A stretch of DNA of 64,000 nt from Rhizobiales bacterium PAR1 (GCA_002256205.1 NKIW01000005.1:338830-402829); one strand, 5' to 3'. Numbered from the stretch's first letter, positions 27,107-36,576 are shown. Numbers and translations: made by a program. The notes: generated by a model from the sequence alone, not told the origin.

Positions 27107-27744
27107 GGGCGGGCCTCATAGGTTTCCAGAAAGAGATCGACGGGCAGGGTGCGGAAGTCTTCGAGCGCCTGTCGCAGCGCCTCGTGCGACCAGTCCCACC
27201 ACGCCAGCGCATCCATCCGCGCGCCGATCTCGGGGGAGAAACGCTCGCGGATCACACTGGCCGGCACGCCGCCGACGATGGTGTAGGGCGCGACATCGCG
27301 GCTGACGACCGCGCCGGCGCCAATCACCGCGCCATTGCCGACCGTAACGCCCGGCAGAACCGTCGCGCCATGGCCAATCCAGACATCATGACCGATGGTG
27401 ACATGCTGGGAGCGACGCCAACCGAAGAAACCGCTCTCCTGCGCCGCATCGGCCCAGTAGTTGTCAGCACGATAAGTGAAGTGATGGAGGGTTGCCCGCC
27501 AGGTCGGATGGTTCGGCGCGTTGATGCGCACATGTGAGGCGATATTAACGAACTTGCCGATGGTCGCGCACCAGATTTCACTATCGCGTACCACGTAGGA
27601 GTAGTCGCCGATCGTCGCTTCGCTGATCTGGCAGCGCTCGTAGATTTCGGTGTAGCGCCCGATGGTCGAGTCCTTGACCTCCGCCGTCGGGTGGATCAGC
27701 GGCACGTCGGAGAGCTTGGGTTGGCGGGGGATGGGCGCGTTCAT
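27103..27744 (-). CDS. phosphonate-operon hexapeptide-repeat acyltransferase
   Basis: A 213-residue left-handed beta-helix protein. Hexapeptide repeats run through [55 protein letters not shown], with a catalytic-type His in ITHAPNHP-like and GHGATV segments, as in xenobiotic acetyltransferases. Members of this type found in phn operons are grouped as phosphonate-metabolism hexapeptide transferases. It may acetylate an aminoalkylphosphonate, as PhnO does in E. coli, but that is inference. It sits between phnL and phnM with ATGA overlaps on both sides. Confidence 0.88.
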   Translation of the reverse strand: MNAPIPRQPKLSDVPLIHPTAEVKDSTIGRYTEIYERCQISEATIGDYSYVVRDSEIWCATIGKFVNIASHVRINAPNHPTWRATLHHFTYRADNYWADAAQESGFFGWRRSQHVTIGHDVWIGHGATVLPGVTVGNGAVIGAGAVVSRDVAPYTIVGGVPASVIRERFSPEIGARMDALAWWDWSHEALRQALEDFRTLPVDLFLETYEARP

Positions 27745-28451
27745 GCGGCTTTCTCCGTCTGTGGAGCAAAGCGCGTGATATCAACGATGCGATCCGCAAC
27801 GCGGTGGCGAACGTCCTCATCGTGGAAAATGCCGAGGAAGGCCGTGCCTTCCGCCTTGCGCGCCTCGATGAGTCCAACAACCGCAGCGCGGTTCTGCGCA
27901 TCGAGCGAAGCGGTGGGTTCATCGAGGATCATCAGGCGATGCGTCCCGGCAAAGCCGCGCGCAATGTTGACGCGCTGCTGTTCACCGCCCGAAAAGGTCG
28001 AGGGCGGCAACGCCCAGAGGCGCTCCGGCAGGTTCAGTTGCGTCAGAAGACCCGCCGCGCGTTCGCGCGCCGCCTCGGACGAAAACCCTGCCGCGCGCGC
28101 CGGTTCGGCGACGATTTCCAGCGCTGGTACGCGTGGAATGACACGCAGGAACTGGCTGACATAGCCCATGGTGCGACGACGGATATCAAGTACGAGGCGC
28201 GGTGAGGCAGCCACCACATCCACCATCTCATCATCATGCCGAACGAGGATCGTGCCGGCATTGGCGAGATAATTGCCGTAGATCATCTTGAGCACGGAGG
28301 ATTTTCCCGCGCCCGAGGGGCCGCCGAGTACCACGCATTCGCCGGCGGAAACGCTAAACCCCACCGAGGTGACGACCGGCAACCGTGCACCGCCGTGAAG
28401 ATGCAGTTCGAAGGCCTTTTCGAGCCCGGAAACGTCGAGGATCACTGTCAT
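27741..28451 (-). CDS. phnL: C-P lyase complex ATP-binding protein PhnL
   Basis: A 236-residue ABC ATPase with Walker [20 protein letters not shown], signature [14 protein letters not shown], Walker [13 protein letters not shown] and switch His in GIFHDEDV. The [12 protein letters not shown] segment and the position after phnK identify PhnL. In E. coli PhnL binds a PhnK dimer on the C-P lyase core. The ATG at 28451 gives the family length; a longer frame runs back into phnK. Confidence 0.95.
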   Translation of the reverse strand: MTVILDVSGLEKAFELHLHGGARLPVVTSVGFSVSAGECVVLGGPSGAGKSSVLKMIYGNYLANAGTILVRHDDEMVDVVAASPRLVLDIRRRTMGYVSQFLRVIPRVPALEIVAEPARAAGFSSEAARERAAGLLTQLNLPERLWALPPSTFSGGEQQRVNIARGFAGTHRLMILDEPTASLDAQNRAAVVGLIEARKAEGTAFLGIFHDEDVRHRVADRIVDITRFAPQTEKAA

Positions 28452-28461
28452 ATCGCGGCCC

Positions 28462-29235
28462 TCACGCAGCCAGAACGGATGAAACGAGAAGCTGGGTGTA
28501 AGGCGCCTGCGGGTCATCCAGCACCCGGTCTGTGAGGCCGGATTCGATGACTTCGCCATTCTTCATCACCAGCACCCGGTGTGACAGGAGCCGCGCGACC
28601 GCAAGATCATGCGTCACCAGCACCACCGCGAGGCCAAGATCAGCGACAAGGCCGCGAATAAGATCGAGAAGGCGCGCTTGTACCGAGACATCGAGCCCGC
28701 CGGTAGGCTCATCCATGAAGACGAGGCGTGGGGCGGTGACGAGGTTGCGCGCGATCTGGAGCCGTTGGCGCATACCGCCCGAATAGGCGGTCGGGCGATC
28801 ATCGATGCGCGAGGGGTCGATCTCGACGCGCTTCAGCCAATCCTCTGCCACGGCGCGGATATTGCCATAATGCCGGTCACCGATGCCCATCAGCCGCTCG
28901 CCGATGTTGCCACCGGCGGAAACGTTCATACGCAAACCCTGCGCAGCGTCCTGATGGACAAAGCCCCAGTCAGTGCGGGCGAGATAGCGCCGTTCCGCTT
29001 CGGAAAGGCTGGCTAGATCACGGGTTTCCCCGTCGCGCATCTGGTAGGAGGTCGTGCCTTCATCCGGCGCGAGGCGGCCGGAAAGCAGGTTCAGCAGTGT
29101 TGTCTTGCCCGAGCCGGATTCCCCAACGATGGCCAGCACCTCGCCGGCATCAAGCGTGAACGAGACATCGCGGCAACCGGTGCGCGCGCCGTAGAACTTG
29201 GCGAGATTATCGGCAATGAGAAGCGGGGCGCTCAT
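28462..29235 (-). CDS. phnK: C-P lyase complex ATP-binding protein PhnK
   Basis: A 257-residue ABC ATPase with Walker A VGESGSGKTTLLNLLSG, signature YSGGMRQRLQIARN, Walker B LVFMDEPTGGLDVSVQ and switch His in VTHDLAVA. PhnK docks on PhnJ in the GHIJ core complex. It resembles peptide-transporter ATPases (DppD/F type), but there is no permease here, and the operon position settles the call. Its ATG overlaps the phnJ stop. Confidence 0.95.
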   Translation of the reverse strand: MSAPLLIADNLAKFYGARTGCRDVSFTLDAGEVLAIVGESGSGKTTLLNLLSGRLAPDEGTTSYQMRDGETRDLASLSEAERRYLARTDWGFVHQDAAQGLRMNVSAGGNIGERLMGIGDRHYGNIRAVAEDWLKRVEIDPSRIDDRPTAYSGGMRQRLQIARNLVTAPRLVFMDEPTGGLDVSVQARLLDLIRGLVADLGLAVVLVTHDLAVARLLSHRVLVMKNGEVIESGLTDRVLDDPQAPYTQLLVSSVLAA

Positions 29236-30140
29236 TCGGCGGCTTCCTTCGAGAGTGTTTCACCACCGTAAAGGTGGCCGTGATGGCCCGCTGCGCGGCG
29301 GCCTTCGCAAAAGTCGGTATCCGAGCAGACGAACATGCGCCCGCCCTTGTCATCCGTGACCACCTCATCGAGGTAGCTCATCGTCGCGCCGCAGAGCGCA
29401 CAGGGGTGCTCGAATTTCGTCGCCTCGAACGGATGATCCTCGAAGTCGAGGCTCACGACCTGCGTATGCGGCGGAATGGCGTAGATGCGCTTCTCGCGGC
29501 CCGCGCCGAAAAGCTGGAGCGCGGCGCAATCATTCATTTTCGGGTTGTCAAATTTCGGGATGGGCGAGGGGTCCATCACATAGCGCCCCGCAACATGAAC
29601 CGGGTAATCATAGGTCGTTGCGATATGGCCGTGTCGAGCGATATCCTCGTAGAGCTTCACATGCATCAGCCCGTATTCGGCGAGCGCGTGCATGGTGCGC
29701 GTCTCGGTTTCGCGCGGCTCAAGAAAACGCAACGGCTCCGGAATCGGCACCTGATAAACAAGCACCTGATGGCCCTGAAGCGCGGCCTCGGGGATGCGAT
29801 GCCGGGTCTGAATGATGGTCGCATCCTCCGTCGCGGTCGTCACCGCCACGCCTGCTGTCTTAGCGAAAAACGCCCGGATCGAGACGGCGTTGGTCGTATC
29901 ATCCGCGCCCTGATCGATGACCTTGAGGGTATCCTCCGAACCAAGAATGGCAGCGGTCACCTGCACGCCGCCCGTCCCCCAGCCATAGGGCATCGGCATT
30001 TCGCGGCTGGCGAAGGGCACCTGATAGCCGGGGATGGCGATGGCCTTGAGGATCGCACGGCGGATCATCCGCTTCGTTTGCTCGTCGAGATAGGCGAAAT
30101 TGTACGCCGGCTCGGAGTTCGTCTGCCTATGCGCGCTCAT
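29232..30140 (-). CDS. phnJ: alpha-D-ribose 1-methylphosphonate 5-phosphate C-P-lyase
   Basis: A 302-residue radical-SAM enzyme that breaks the carbon-phosphorus bond. The C-terminal cluster-binding pattern C-x2-C-x21-C-x5-C (CALC ... FVCSDTDFC) has the same spacing as E. coli PhnJ. The PYGWGTGGVQ motif near the N-terminus holds the glycine thought to carry the radical. ATGA overlaps join it to phnI and phnK. All features required for catalysis appear present. Confidence 0.97.
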   Translation of the reverse strand: MSAHRQTNSEPAYNFAYLDEQTKRMIRRAILKAIAIPGYQVPFASREMPMPYGWGTGGVQVTAAILGSEDTLKVIDQGADDTTNAVSIRAFFAKTAGVAVTTATEDATIIQTRHRIPEAALQGHQVLVYQVPIPEPLRFLEPRETETRTMHALAEYGLMHVKLYEDIARHGHIATTYDYPVHVAGRYVMDPSPIPKFDNPKMNDCAALQLFGAGREKRIYAIPPHTQVVSLDFEDHPFEATKFEHPCALCGATMSYLDEVVTDDKGGRMFVCSDTDFCEGRRAAGHHGHLYGGETLSKEAAE

Positions 30141-31240
30141 TCCGCAGCCTCCAGCGTCTCGGGGTTCTGTTTGCTGGTGAACTCGAGGCGCATCTCGCGC
30201 AAAAGCGCGAGTTCGGCCTGAAAATCCACGTAATGCGGTAGCTTCAGATGCTCGACGAAGCCGGTCGCCTGCACATTGTCGGAATGGGAGAGCACGAATT
30301 CCTCATCCTGCGCCGGGCCCTTGCGCTCTTCGCCAAATTCCTCGGCCCGGAGCGCGCGATCAACCAGCGCCATCGACATCGCGCGTCGTTCGCAATGCCC
30401 GAAGGAAAGGCCATAACCGCGCGTGAAGCGGGCGGGTTCGGTCGCGGAACCGGAGAACTGGTTGACCATCTGGCATTCGGTAAGGGTCATATCGCCGAGC
30501 GGAACGGCAAAGCCCAATTCCTCGACCATCAATTCAACCTCGACTTCGCCAAGCCGGATTTCGCCGACAAAGGGGTGGTTGCGTCCATAGCCGCGCTGGG
30601 TCGAATAGCCGAGAGCCAGCAGAAAGCCCTCATCGCCGCGCGCGAGGTTTTGCAGACGAAGGTCGCGATCCGCCGGAAACGACAGCGGTTCGCGCGTGAG
30701 ATCCGCGACTTCTGCGCCCGGAACGCCCGGCGGGTTACGCTCGATGAGATCATCAGAGGCGATGATATCGGTGACGCGCGGCATCGCGACATCCGGCTCG
30801 TGCGGGGCGGTCGCGGGGGCTTCCGTATTGCTCGTCGCCATCAGCGCGAAATCCAGAAGGCGATGCGTGTAATCGAAGGTCGGACCCAGCACTTGTCCAC
30901 CCGGAAGATCCTTGTAGGTCGCGGAAATCCGCCGCCGCACAGCCATTTCCGCCGTATCGAGCGGTTCGGAAAAGCCGAAACGCGGCAGCGTCGTACGATA
31001 GGCGCGGATGAGGAAAATCGCCTCGATGAGATCGCCGCGCGCCTGTTTGATCGCCAGCGCCGCGAGCTTGCGATCATAGAGCGAGCCTTCGCTCATCACG
31101 CGATCCACCGCGAGGGCGAGCTGTTCGTCGATCTGCTCGACGGCGAGTTCCGGAACTTCACGGTCGCCGCGCCGCTTGTCGGCAAGCAAACGATGGGCAT
31201 TGGCGATGGCGCGTTCGCCCCCTTTGACGGCTACGTACAT
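30137..31240 (-). CDS. phnI: C-P lyase subunit PhnI
   Basis: A 367-residue subunit starting MYVAVKGGERAIANAHRLL, the family N-terminus, with the conserved LALGYSTQRGYGRNHPFVGEIR stretch and C-terminal ATGFVEHLKLPHYVDFQAEL. PhnI in the presence of PhnG, H and L transfers the phosphonate onto the ribose of ATP with loss of adenine. Its ATG overlaps the phnH stop by one base. Confidence 0.96.
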   Translation of the reverse strand: MYVAVKGGERAIANAHRLLADKRRGDREVPELAVEQIDEQLALAVDRVMSEGSLYDRKLAALAIKQARGDLIEAIFLIRAYRTTLPRFGFSEPLDTAEMAVRRRISATYKDLPGGQVLGPTFDYTHRLLDFALMATSNTEAPATAPHEPDVAMPRVTDIIASDDLIERNPPGVPGAEVADLTREPLSFPADRDLRLQNLARGDEGFLLALGYSTQRGYGRNHPFVGEIRLGEVEVELMVEELGFAVPLGDMTLTECQMVNQFSGSATEPARFTRGYGLSFGHCERRAMSMALVDRALRAEEFGEERKGPAQDEEFVLSHSDNVQATGFVEHLKLPHYVDFQAELALLREMRLEFTSKQNPETLEAAE

Positions 31241-31830
31241 CAGACGCCTCCCACGATACGCGTCGAGCGCGGCAGGCCAATGAAGCCTTCTTCGGTGACA
31301 AACAGGATATCGACCCCGAGCGGGAAGCCAGCGCGGTTTGCTGCCCATTGCACCGTGAAATCGGCCGGCAGCGGCGCGATACCCAGTGTGCCAACCGCCT
31401 TGATTCCGGGGCCGGCGATAGCCATGCCGGTTTCAGCCCGGGTGCTGAGCGCGATCAGCGTCGTTGAGCGATCCGGGTAGTCCGGCGTGCCTTGCGCGTA
31501 ATCGGCGAGGCAAAGGGTGTCCTTGGCAAGGTCAAGGAAGGCTAAGGCTGCATCCTGCGTCGTCTTCGCTGCGCGCGCACCGGTGTGGAAGCGGAGGTAA
31601 TCCGCGACCGAGCCAGCCGAGAGGCTTGGCGCGAGATGGAATGTCACCTCGAAATCGAGCAGCGCCAGCCCGAGGGCCGCTGCATTCACCGGCAAAGGCG
31701 TGTCGGTATCGAGTGTGGAGCGGAAAGCGATCAACCTGCCTGGATTGGCAAGCGCCTGCATGACGGCGCGGAAGGTCGCCTGAGATTGCGCGACCGGCTG
31801 GTCGAAGCCTCGTGCGAGAACGGCGGTCAT
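31240..31830 (-). CDS. phnH: C-P lyase subunit PhnH
   Basis: A 196-residue subunit with the family signatures ATFRAVMQALANPGR, LLDFEVTFHLAP, a GTLEFPD-like turn (GTPDYPDRSTT) and FPLGVDILFVTEEGFIGLPRSTRI at the end. GGAGG precedes the ATG at 31830; a TTG two codons upstream overlapping phnG is less likely. Part of the GHIJ core. Confidence 0.95.
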   Translation of the reverse strand: MTAVLARGFDQPVAQSQATFRAVMQALANPGRLIAFRSTLDTDTPLPVNAAALGLALLDFEVTFHLAPSLSAGSVADYLRFHTGARAAKTTQDAALAFLDLAKDTLCLADYAQGTPDYPDRSTTLIALSTRAETGMAIAGPGIKAVGTLGIAPLPADFTVQWAANRAGFPLGVDILFVTEEGFIGLPRSTRIVGGV

Positions 31831-31832
31831 GA

Positions 31833-32300
31833 TCAATCCTCCCCGCGGACGAGGGTGAAGAAGTCGACGCGTGTCGCGGCGGTTTCGGCACTGGTTTGGG
31901 CGGTCTCAGTTGCAAGACGCTGGCGGATGGGGCGGAGAACCGATGTTTCGACCACCTCGTTCGTCTCCGGCTTCTGCCAGAGCGCATCGAGGATCGCAGC
32001 AAGGCGCGCATGTTCGCGATCACGTCCGAGCACCTGCCCGTAGCCGCGCTCGCCGGTCGGCAGTTCAATCACCGCGCGGCTGACGGTCGCCTCGCCAAGG
32101 TTGAAGGCGGCGCCATCCCCACCGATGCGCCCGCGCAGCATCACGAGGCCGGTTTCGGGCTGGCGTAGCACGCGGCAATCGAGGTTCGGCCAATGGGCCC
32201 CGAGCGACGCCTCAAGTTCGGTGCGCTGCGCGCGGGCAAGCACGCCCATCGCGATGCGGCGACTTTCGGAAGCGGGAGGAGAAAGGCTTTGCAGGGTCAT
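31833..32300 (-). CDS. phnG: C-P lyase subunit PhnG
   Basis: A 155-residue protein with the PhnG core RRIAMGVLARAQ, the stretch RQPETGLVMLRGRIGG, the motif FNLGEATVSRAVIELPTGERGYGQVLGRD and AILDALWQ. It is the small subunit of the PhnGHIJ core. The ATG at 32300 follows phnE by 28 bp, so transporter and catalytic genes are probably on one transcript. Confidence 0.95.
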   Translation of the reverse strand: MTLQSLSPPASESRRIAMGVLARAQRTELEASLGAHWPNLDCRVLRQPETGLVMLRGRIGGDGAAFNLGEATVSRAVIELPTGERGYGQVLGRDREHARLAAILDALWQKPETNEVVETSVLRPIRQRLATETAQTSAETAATRVDFFTLVRGED

Positions 32301-32328
32301 GGTCGTGTATCGAGCTTTCTGTTCCAGT

Positions 32329-33171
32329 TCAGGGCGCACGGGTTCCGGCTACGGCGAGGCGCAGGCGGGTCGACGCGAAATCGATGAGGGCCACGGTGAC
32401 GAGCACCATGAGGATGATGAAGGCGACGCGATCCCACTCGTAGGTGCGGATCATCTCGGCGAGATGCAGGCCGATCCCGCCTGCACCGACAATGCCGATG
32501 ATCGTCGCCGAGCGGGTGTTGGATTCGAAATAGTAGAGCACCTGGCTCAGCAGCACCGGCAGAACCGGCGGGATGATGCCGAAGCGCAGGACGTGCAACT
32601 TCGTGCCACCCGCCGAGAGAATGCCTTCCGCCGGTTTGTGATCGACAGCTTCGATGGCTTCCGAGAACAGTTTCGTGAAAGAGCCGATATCACTGGTCAT
32701 GATCGCCAAAACTCCGGCGAAAGGGCCAAGGCCCACAACGTTGATCCAGATCAGCGCCCAGATCAGCGTATCCACGCCCCGGATCGTGTCCGAAAACCGG
32801 CGCGTGATGAACCTGAGTACAGCGCCGCCGAGCACCCCGCGCGCGGCAAGAAAACCAAGCGGGAAAGCAAACAGCGCTGCCAGCAAGGTGCCGAGAAAGG
32901 CAATCGCCACCGTTTCCGCCAGCGCATGCAGGAACAGCAGGGCATAAGCGCCGGGTGAGGGCGGCACCATTAATCCCAGGAAGGTGACGAGCTGAACCAT
33001 CCCGCTGCCGAGGCGCGCGAAAGAAAATTCAAGCCGCATCAGCGCAAAGCCCGCGAGCGCAACCATGACGGCGACAACGCCGATGGTGACAAGGCGGCTT
33101 GTGGGATCGGGACGCATCAGATGCGGATGACGCGCACGGATACCAGCGAGATCGGGCGGATTGTGTTTCAT
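32329..33171 (-). CDS. phnE: phosphonate ABC transporter permease PhnE (second copy)
   Basis: A 280-residue inner-membrane permease with about six helices and the permease loop EAIEAVDHKPAEGILSAGGTKLHVLRFGIIPPVLP, then NTRSATIIGIVGAGGIG. It resembles the preceding phnE gene in length and layout, so the pair probably forms a heterodimeric channel, as in rhizobia. Start and stop overlap the first phnE by ATGA. The N-terminal 30 residues are soluble and polar. Confidence 0.94.
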   Translation of the reverse strand: MKHNPPDLAGIRARHPHLMRPDPTSRLVTIGVVAVMVALAGFALMRLEFSFARLGSGMVQLVTFLGLMVPPSPGAYALLFLHALAETVAIAFLGTLLAALFAFPLGFLAARGVLGGAVLRFITRRFSDTIRGVDTLIWALIWINVVGLGPFAGVLAIMTSDIGSFTKLFSEAIEAVDHKPAEGILSAGGTKLHVLRFGIIPPVLPVLLSQVLYYFESNTRSATIIGIVGAGGIGLHLAEMIRTYEWDRVAFIILMVLVTVALIDFASTRLRLAVAGTRAP

Positions 33172-34049
33172 CGTCCGGTCTCCGCACTCAGGAGCCGACG
33201 ACGGATATGCTCGGTTCCAAGATCAATCAGGATCACGGTGCCGATGATCAGGAGCAGAATCGCGGAAATGTCGGAATAGTAGAATTTCCGCACCGCCTCG
33301 ATCAGTTCCTGGCCAATGCCACCCGCACCGACAAACCCCATGACAGAGGCGCCGCGGACGTTGATCTCGAAACGCAGCAGGCCATAGGAGGCAAAATTCG
33401 ACAGAACCTGCGGCACCACGGCAAAACGGATCGCCTGCCAGCGCGTTGCGCCACCGGCGAGAATTCCCTCGACCGGCTTCATGTCGATATTCTCGACCAC
33501 TTCGGCGAAGAGTTTTCCGAGTGCGCCAAAGGTGTGGATGGCAATCGCCAGCACACCGGGCACTGGTCCGAGGCCGAAGGCCACGACGAAAATCAGCGCG
33601 AAGACGAGTTCCGGCACGGTACGGCAGAATTCAAGGATGCGCCGCGCAATAAAGCGTCGGGTCGGGCTCTTCGCGAGGTTCGCAGCGGCGGAAAAGCTGA
33701 GGTAAAACGCGCCCAGCGCGCCGATCAGCGTGCCGAGATAGGCGATCAGCAGTGTATCACCGATGTGGAGGAGCCATTTCTTGAGGCCCCAGAACCACTC
33801 GGCGACATCCGAGAAAACCACCGCACCGCTTTCGAGAAAGAAAATGCGCAGGATGTAATTCGGGAAGCTGTGAAAATTGGTGAGGAATTTCGGAAGGTCA
33901 ATTTCCGACACCTGCCCCGCCACCAGAATGCAGAACGCCAGAACCCCGAGCGCAAGCCAGAGCGTGCGTCGTCGCGCCCGCACATCGCCATCATACAGCG
34001 CAAGCAGCGAAGCGACCTGAATCTGCGGCAGGTGCGAGGGAATAGCCAT
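33168..34049 (-). CDS. phnE: phosphonate ABC transporter permease PhnE (first copy)
   Basis: A 293-residue permease. Helices alternate with the conserved cytoplasmic loop ENIDMKPVEGILAGGATRWQAIRFAVVPQVL and NVRGASVMGFVGAGGIGQELIE. Together with PhnD, PhnC and the second PhnE it imports phosphonates. It is separated from phnD by 78 bp holding a stable hairpin. Confidence 0.95.
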   Translation of the reverse strand: MAIPSHLPQIQVASLLALYDGDVRARRRTLWLALGVLAFCILVAGQVSEIDLPKFLTNFHSFPNYILRIFFLESGAVVFSDVAEWFWGLKKWLLHIGDTLLIAYLGTLIGALGAFYLSFSAAANLAKSPTRRFIARRILEFCRTVPELVFALIFVVAFGLGPVPGVLAIAIHTFGALGKLFAEVVENIDMKPVEGILAGGATRWQAIRFAVVPQVLSNFASYGLLRFEINVRGASVMGFVGAGGIGQELIEAVRKFYYSDISAILLLIIGTVILIDLGTEHIRRRLLSAETGR

Positions 34050-34083
34050 TGGGCGGGCGCTGTCCGGGCATGTGGAAAAGGGA

Positions 34084-34109
34084 ACGCCGGAGCTGTGAAG
34101 CTCCGGCGT
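34084..34109 (-). promoter_or_regulatory. perfect 11-bp hairpin between phnD and phnE
   Basis: ACGCCGGAGCT and AGCTCCGGCGT pair completely around a 4-nt loop, just after the phnD stop. There is no T-run, so it looks like an mRNA-stabilising or attenuating hairpin rather than a full terminator. Such hairpins commonly raise binding-protein expression above that of permease genes. Confidence 0.75.
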
Positions 34110-34127
34110 CGTGGCGTCTCGGGAGGC

Positions 34128-35033
34128 TTACGAGCCCTTCTTGCGCAGCGCGTCGACGAACTTATTGAGCTGGACGATCGGCTCATAGTCCTTGTGCGTC
34201 ACGGCCTGCCACGGCTCGTTCTTGCCGTCGGAGAGCTTGTCGAAGGCAGCCTTATCCTTCGTCGGGGCCGCCATGAACGCCGCAGTGATGGCGGTCTTGA
34301 GGTCAGCCGGCAGGTCACTGAGATAGGCATAGGGCGAGTTCACGATCTGCTCGGATTTGAAGATGATCCGGAAATCATCCTTCTTCACCATGCCCTTGTT
34401 GGCGACGCGGGTGAGATTGGAATCGTCGTCCGAGTTCCACCAGTTGGCGGCGACATCCACCGTGCCCTGCTGAAGGGCGAGCAGCGCGTTGTCGTGGCTG
34501 CCTGTCATCACGACCTTGCCGAAGAATTTTTCCGGCTCGATGCCCATCTTGTCGAGGGCGAAGCGCGGCACGTTGTTGCCCGAGGTCGAGTTCGGATCGA
34601 CGAGGCCAAGGTTCTTGCCCTTCAGGTCTTCGATCTTCTGGTAGGGGCTGTCCTTCTTCACGTAGAAGACCGAATAATAGCCCTTCACACCGCCCTGGTT
34701 CACTTCGATGGCGAAGGGCTCGATCTTCGCGCCGACCATGGTCGCGCGGGCGTAAGACGCCGGACCATAATAGCCGATGTGGATCTGGCCGGCCTTCTGG
34801 CCCTCGATCACCGCGGCATAATCGCTGGCGACACGCAGCGTGACCTTCACGCCGAGTTCCTTCGAAAGATACGCCATGAACGGCGCCCAGCGATCATTGA
34901 CGCCTTGCGCGTTTTCCGCCGGAATCACGGCGAACACGAGTTCCGGGTATTTGGCCTTGTAATCCTGCGCGAGGGCGGGAAGGGCCGAGAGCGTGGCAAG
35001 CGCCACACCGAGCATGAGACGACGGGTCAACAT
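34128..35033 (-). CDS. phnD: phosphonate ABC transporter substrate-binding protein PhnD
   Basis: A 301-residue periplasmic protein with a signal peptide (MLTRRLMLGVALATLSALPALAQ). Family motifs include FAVIPAENAQGVNDRWAPFMAYLS, HIGYYGPASYARA and LVDPNSTSGNNVPRFAL, which form the phosphonate pocket. It delivers phosphonates or phosphate esters to the PhnE permeases. The start chosen places the signal peptide at the N-terminus; an upstream in-frame ATG reaches the phnC stop. Confidence 0.96.
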   Translation of the reverse strand: MLTRRLMLGVALATLSALPALAQDYKAKYPELVFAVIPAENAQGVNDRWAPFMAYLSKELGVKVTLRVASDYAAVIEGQKAGQIHIGYYGPASYARATMVGAKIEPFAIEVNQGGVKGYYSVFYVKKDSPYQKIEDLKGKNLGLVDPNSTSGNNVPRFALDKMGIEPEKFFGKVVMTGSHDNALLALQQGTVDVAANWWNSDDDSNLTRVANKGMVKKDDFRIIFKSEQIVNSPYAYLSDLPADLKTAITAAFMAAPTKDKAAFDKLSDGKNEPWQAVTHKDYEPIVQLNKFVDALRKKGS

Positions 35034-35062
35034 CGAAAAGTTCCTTTCGGGGGATGGGGCCG

Positions 35063-35863
35063 TCACGCGACGGCGGCAAGCAGGCTTTCAGGCGCGGCGA
35101 CGGGCGGCAGAAGCGTCATCGCCTCGCTCGCTTCGAGGCCGTAAAGTTCACGCGCGGCGGATTCGGTGAGGGTTTCCGGCGCGCCATCGAACACAACGCG
35201 GCCCTGCGCCATACCGATCAGGCGGCCGCAGTAATCCTTGGCAATATCAAGGTCGTGGAGATTGCAGATGACCGTGATGCCGAAGTGCTTGTTGAGGCGC
35301 AGCAGCGCATCCATCACCACCTTGGTGTTGCGCGGATCGAGCGAGGCGATGGGCTCATCCGCGAGCACAAGTTGCGGTTCCTGAACCAGCGCGCGGGCGA
35401 TCGCCACGCGCTGCTGCTGACCGCCAGAAAGCGTCTCGGCACGCTGCGCCGCAAGGTTCGCGATATCGAACTGCTCCAGCGCTGAAATCGCGATGGCGCG
35501 ATCTTCCGCGCTCCAGAGTTTGAGTAGCGAGCGTGACAGCGAGGTATGATGCAGCCGACCCATCAGCACGTTGGTCAGAACATCGAGCCGCCCGACAATA
35601 TTGAACTGCTGGAACACCATGGCGCAGGCCGTGCGCCAGGCTCTCAGATCCGCGCCACGCAAATCGGTGATCTCTCGGCCCTGCCAGCGGATTTTCCCGG
35701 AGGATGGCTCCTGAAGCCGGTTGATCATCCGCAGAAGCGTCGATTTTCCGGCGCCAGATCGCCCGATCACGCCGACAAAGCTGCCGGGCTCGATGACAAG
35801 GGAGACATCATCCACCGCGATCTTGGCGCCGAAGCGCCGGGAAAGGTTGTTCAACTCAAGCAT
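35063..35863 (-). CDS. phnC: phosphonate ABC transporter ATP-binding protein PhnC
   Basis: A 266-residue ABC ATPase with Walker [19 protein letters not shown]-loop [23 protein letters not shown], signature [15 protein letters not shown], Walker [13 protein letters not shown] and switch His NLHDLDIA. The [13 protein letters not shown] motif is specific for the PhnC family. Its first eight bases overlap the end of the methyltransferase gene upstream, tying that gene into the operon. Confidence 0.95.
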   Translation of the reverse strand: MLELNNLSRRFGAKIAVDDVSLVIEPGSFVGVIGRSGAGKSTLLRMINRLQEPSSGKIRWQGREITDLRGADLRAWRTACAMVFQQFNIVGRLDVLTNVLMGRLHHTSLSRSLLKLWSAEDRAIAISALEQFDIANLAAQRAETLSGGQQQRVAIARALVQEPQLVLADEPIASLDPRNTKVVMDALLRLNKHFGITVICNLHDLDIAKDYCGRLIGMAQGRVVFDGAPETLTESAARELYGLEASEAMTLLPPVAAPESLLAAVA

Positions 35864-36554
35864 GGGGGACCTCGCTTCGCGATGTCGCCGGACGTGCGAC
35901 AAGCAACCGGACGATGGAAAACGAACCAAAGATGCCGCTGGCGGTTCTCGAAATGATCTCGACGTCGCGCGCTTCGGCCCAACGTTCGACCCGCTGGAAC
36001 GGGAAATCTGGCCTCAGGCCAATCGGCCGCACGAGCGGTGCCAGCCGGCGCTCCAGCCACGCTGCAGGGCCGGTTTCCGAATAGAAATGGTTCACGAGAA
36101 TGATCTCGCCGCCGGGGCGCGTGACGCGCAGGGCCTCGTCCAGCACCCGTTCGGGGTTTTCCACCAGCGTGATCAGGAATTGCGCGACGACGACATCGAA
36201 ACGCGAATCCGAGAAGGCGAGGTCATGCGCATCCATGATCCGGAGCGAGCGCAGGCGCGCCATCATGCCCTTCGAGGCACGGATTTCGGCCCGGCCGATC
36301 ATCTCCGGTGAAAGATCAATCCCGGAAAGGCTGACGTTGCGCCCGTAATCACCGAGCGAGAGCCCGGTGCCGACGCCGATTTCCAGAATGTCATTACCGA
36401 TGCGGCCGGCGATGCTCGCAGCCTTGCGCCGCGAGGACATGAACAGCCCTTCGCAAACAAGATCGTAAAGCGGGGCCCAGAACCGGTAGGCGCGCTGGAT
36501 GGTCAGCCGGTCCGGGTCTGTCTGGCGGGAGAAGTCAAACAAGGAGTTTTGCAT
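35856..36554 (-). CDS. pmtA: class I SAM methyltransferase, PmtA-like phospholipid N-methyltransferase
   Basis: A 232-residue methyltransferase. Motif I is [16 protein letters not shown]; the N-terminal [16 protein letters not shown] and the later [21 protein letters not shown] match Rhodobacter-type PmtA, which methylates phosphatidylethanolamine to phosphatidylcholine. It also resembles BtaB, the methyltransferase of betaine lipid synthesis, but no btaA is present. It heads the phn operon and overlaps phnC by 8 bp. A PHO-box-like site lies 22 bp before its ATG. The lipid substrate is inferred from similarity and context. Confidence 0.68.
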   Translation of the reverse strand: MQNSLFDFSRQTDPDRLTIQRAYRFWAPLYDLVCEGLFMSSRRKAASIAGRIGNDILEIGVGTGLSLGDYGRNVSLSGIDLSPEMIGRAEIRASKGMMARLRSLRIMDAHDLAFSDSRFDVVVAQFLITLVENPERVLDEALRVTRPGGEIILVNHFYSETGPAAWLERRLAPLVRPIGLRPDFPFQRVERWAEARDVEIISRTASGIFGSFSIVRLLVARPATSRSEVPHA

Positions 36555-36576
36555 AAAGGCGTCATGCGCCGGATAT

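Noticed and set aside
28462..29235. phnK as a peptide or nickel ABC transporter ATPase
   Set aside because: Sequence resembles Dpp-type ATPases, but there are no permeases of that class and it is locked between phnJ and phnL by overlapping or near-overlapping codons.
33099..35144. 681-codon open frame on the plus strand
   Set aside because: It lies antisense to phnE, phnE and phnD, whose motifs are intact; its translation is rich in Arg/His and has no domain pattern. High GC creates such frames.
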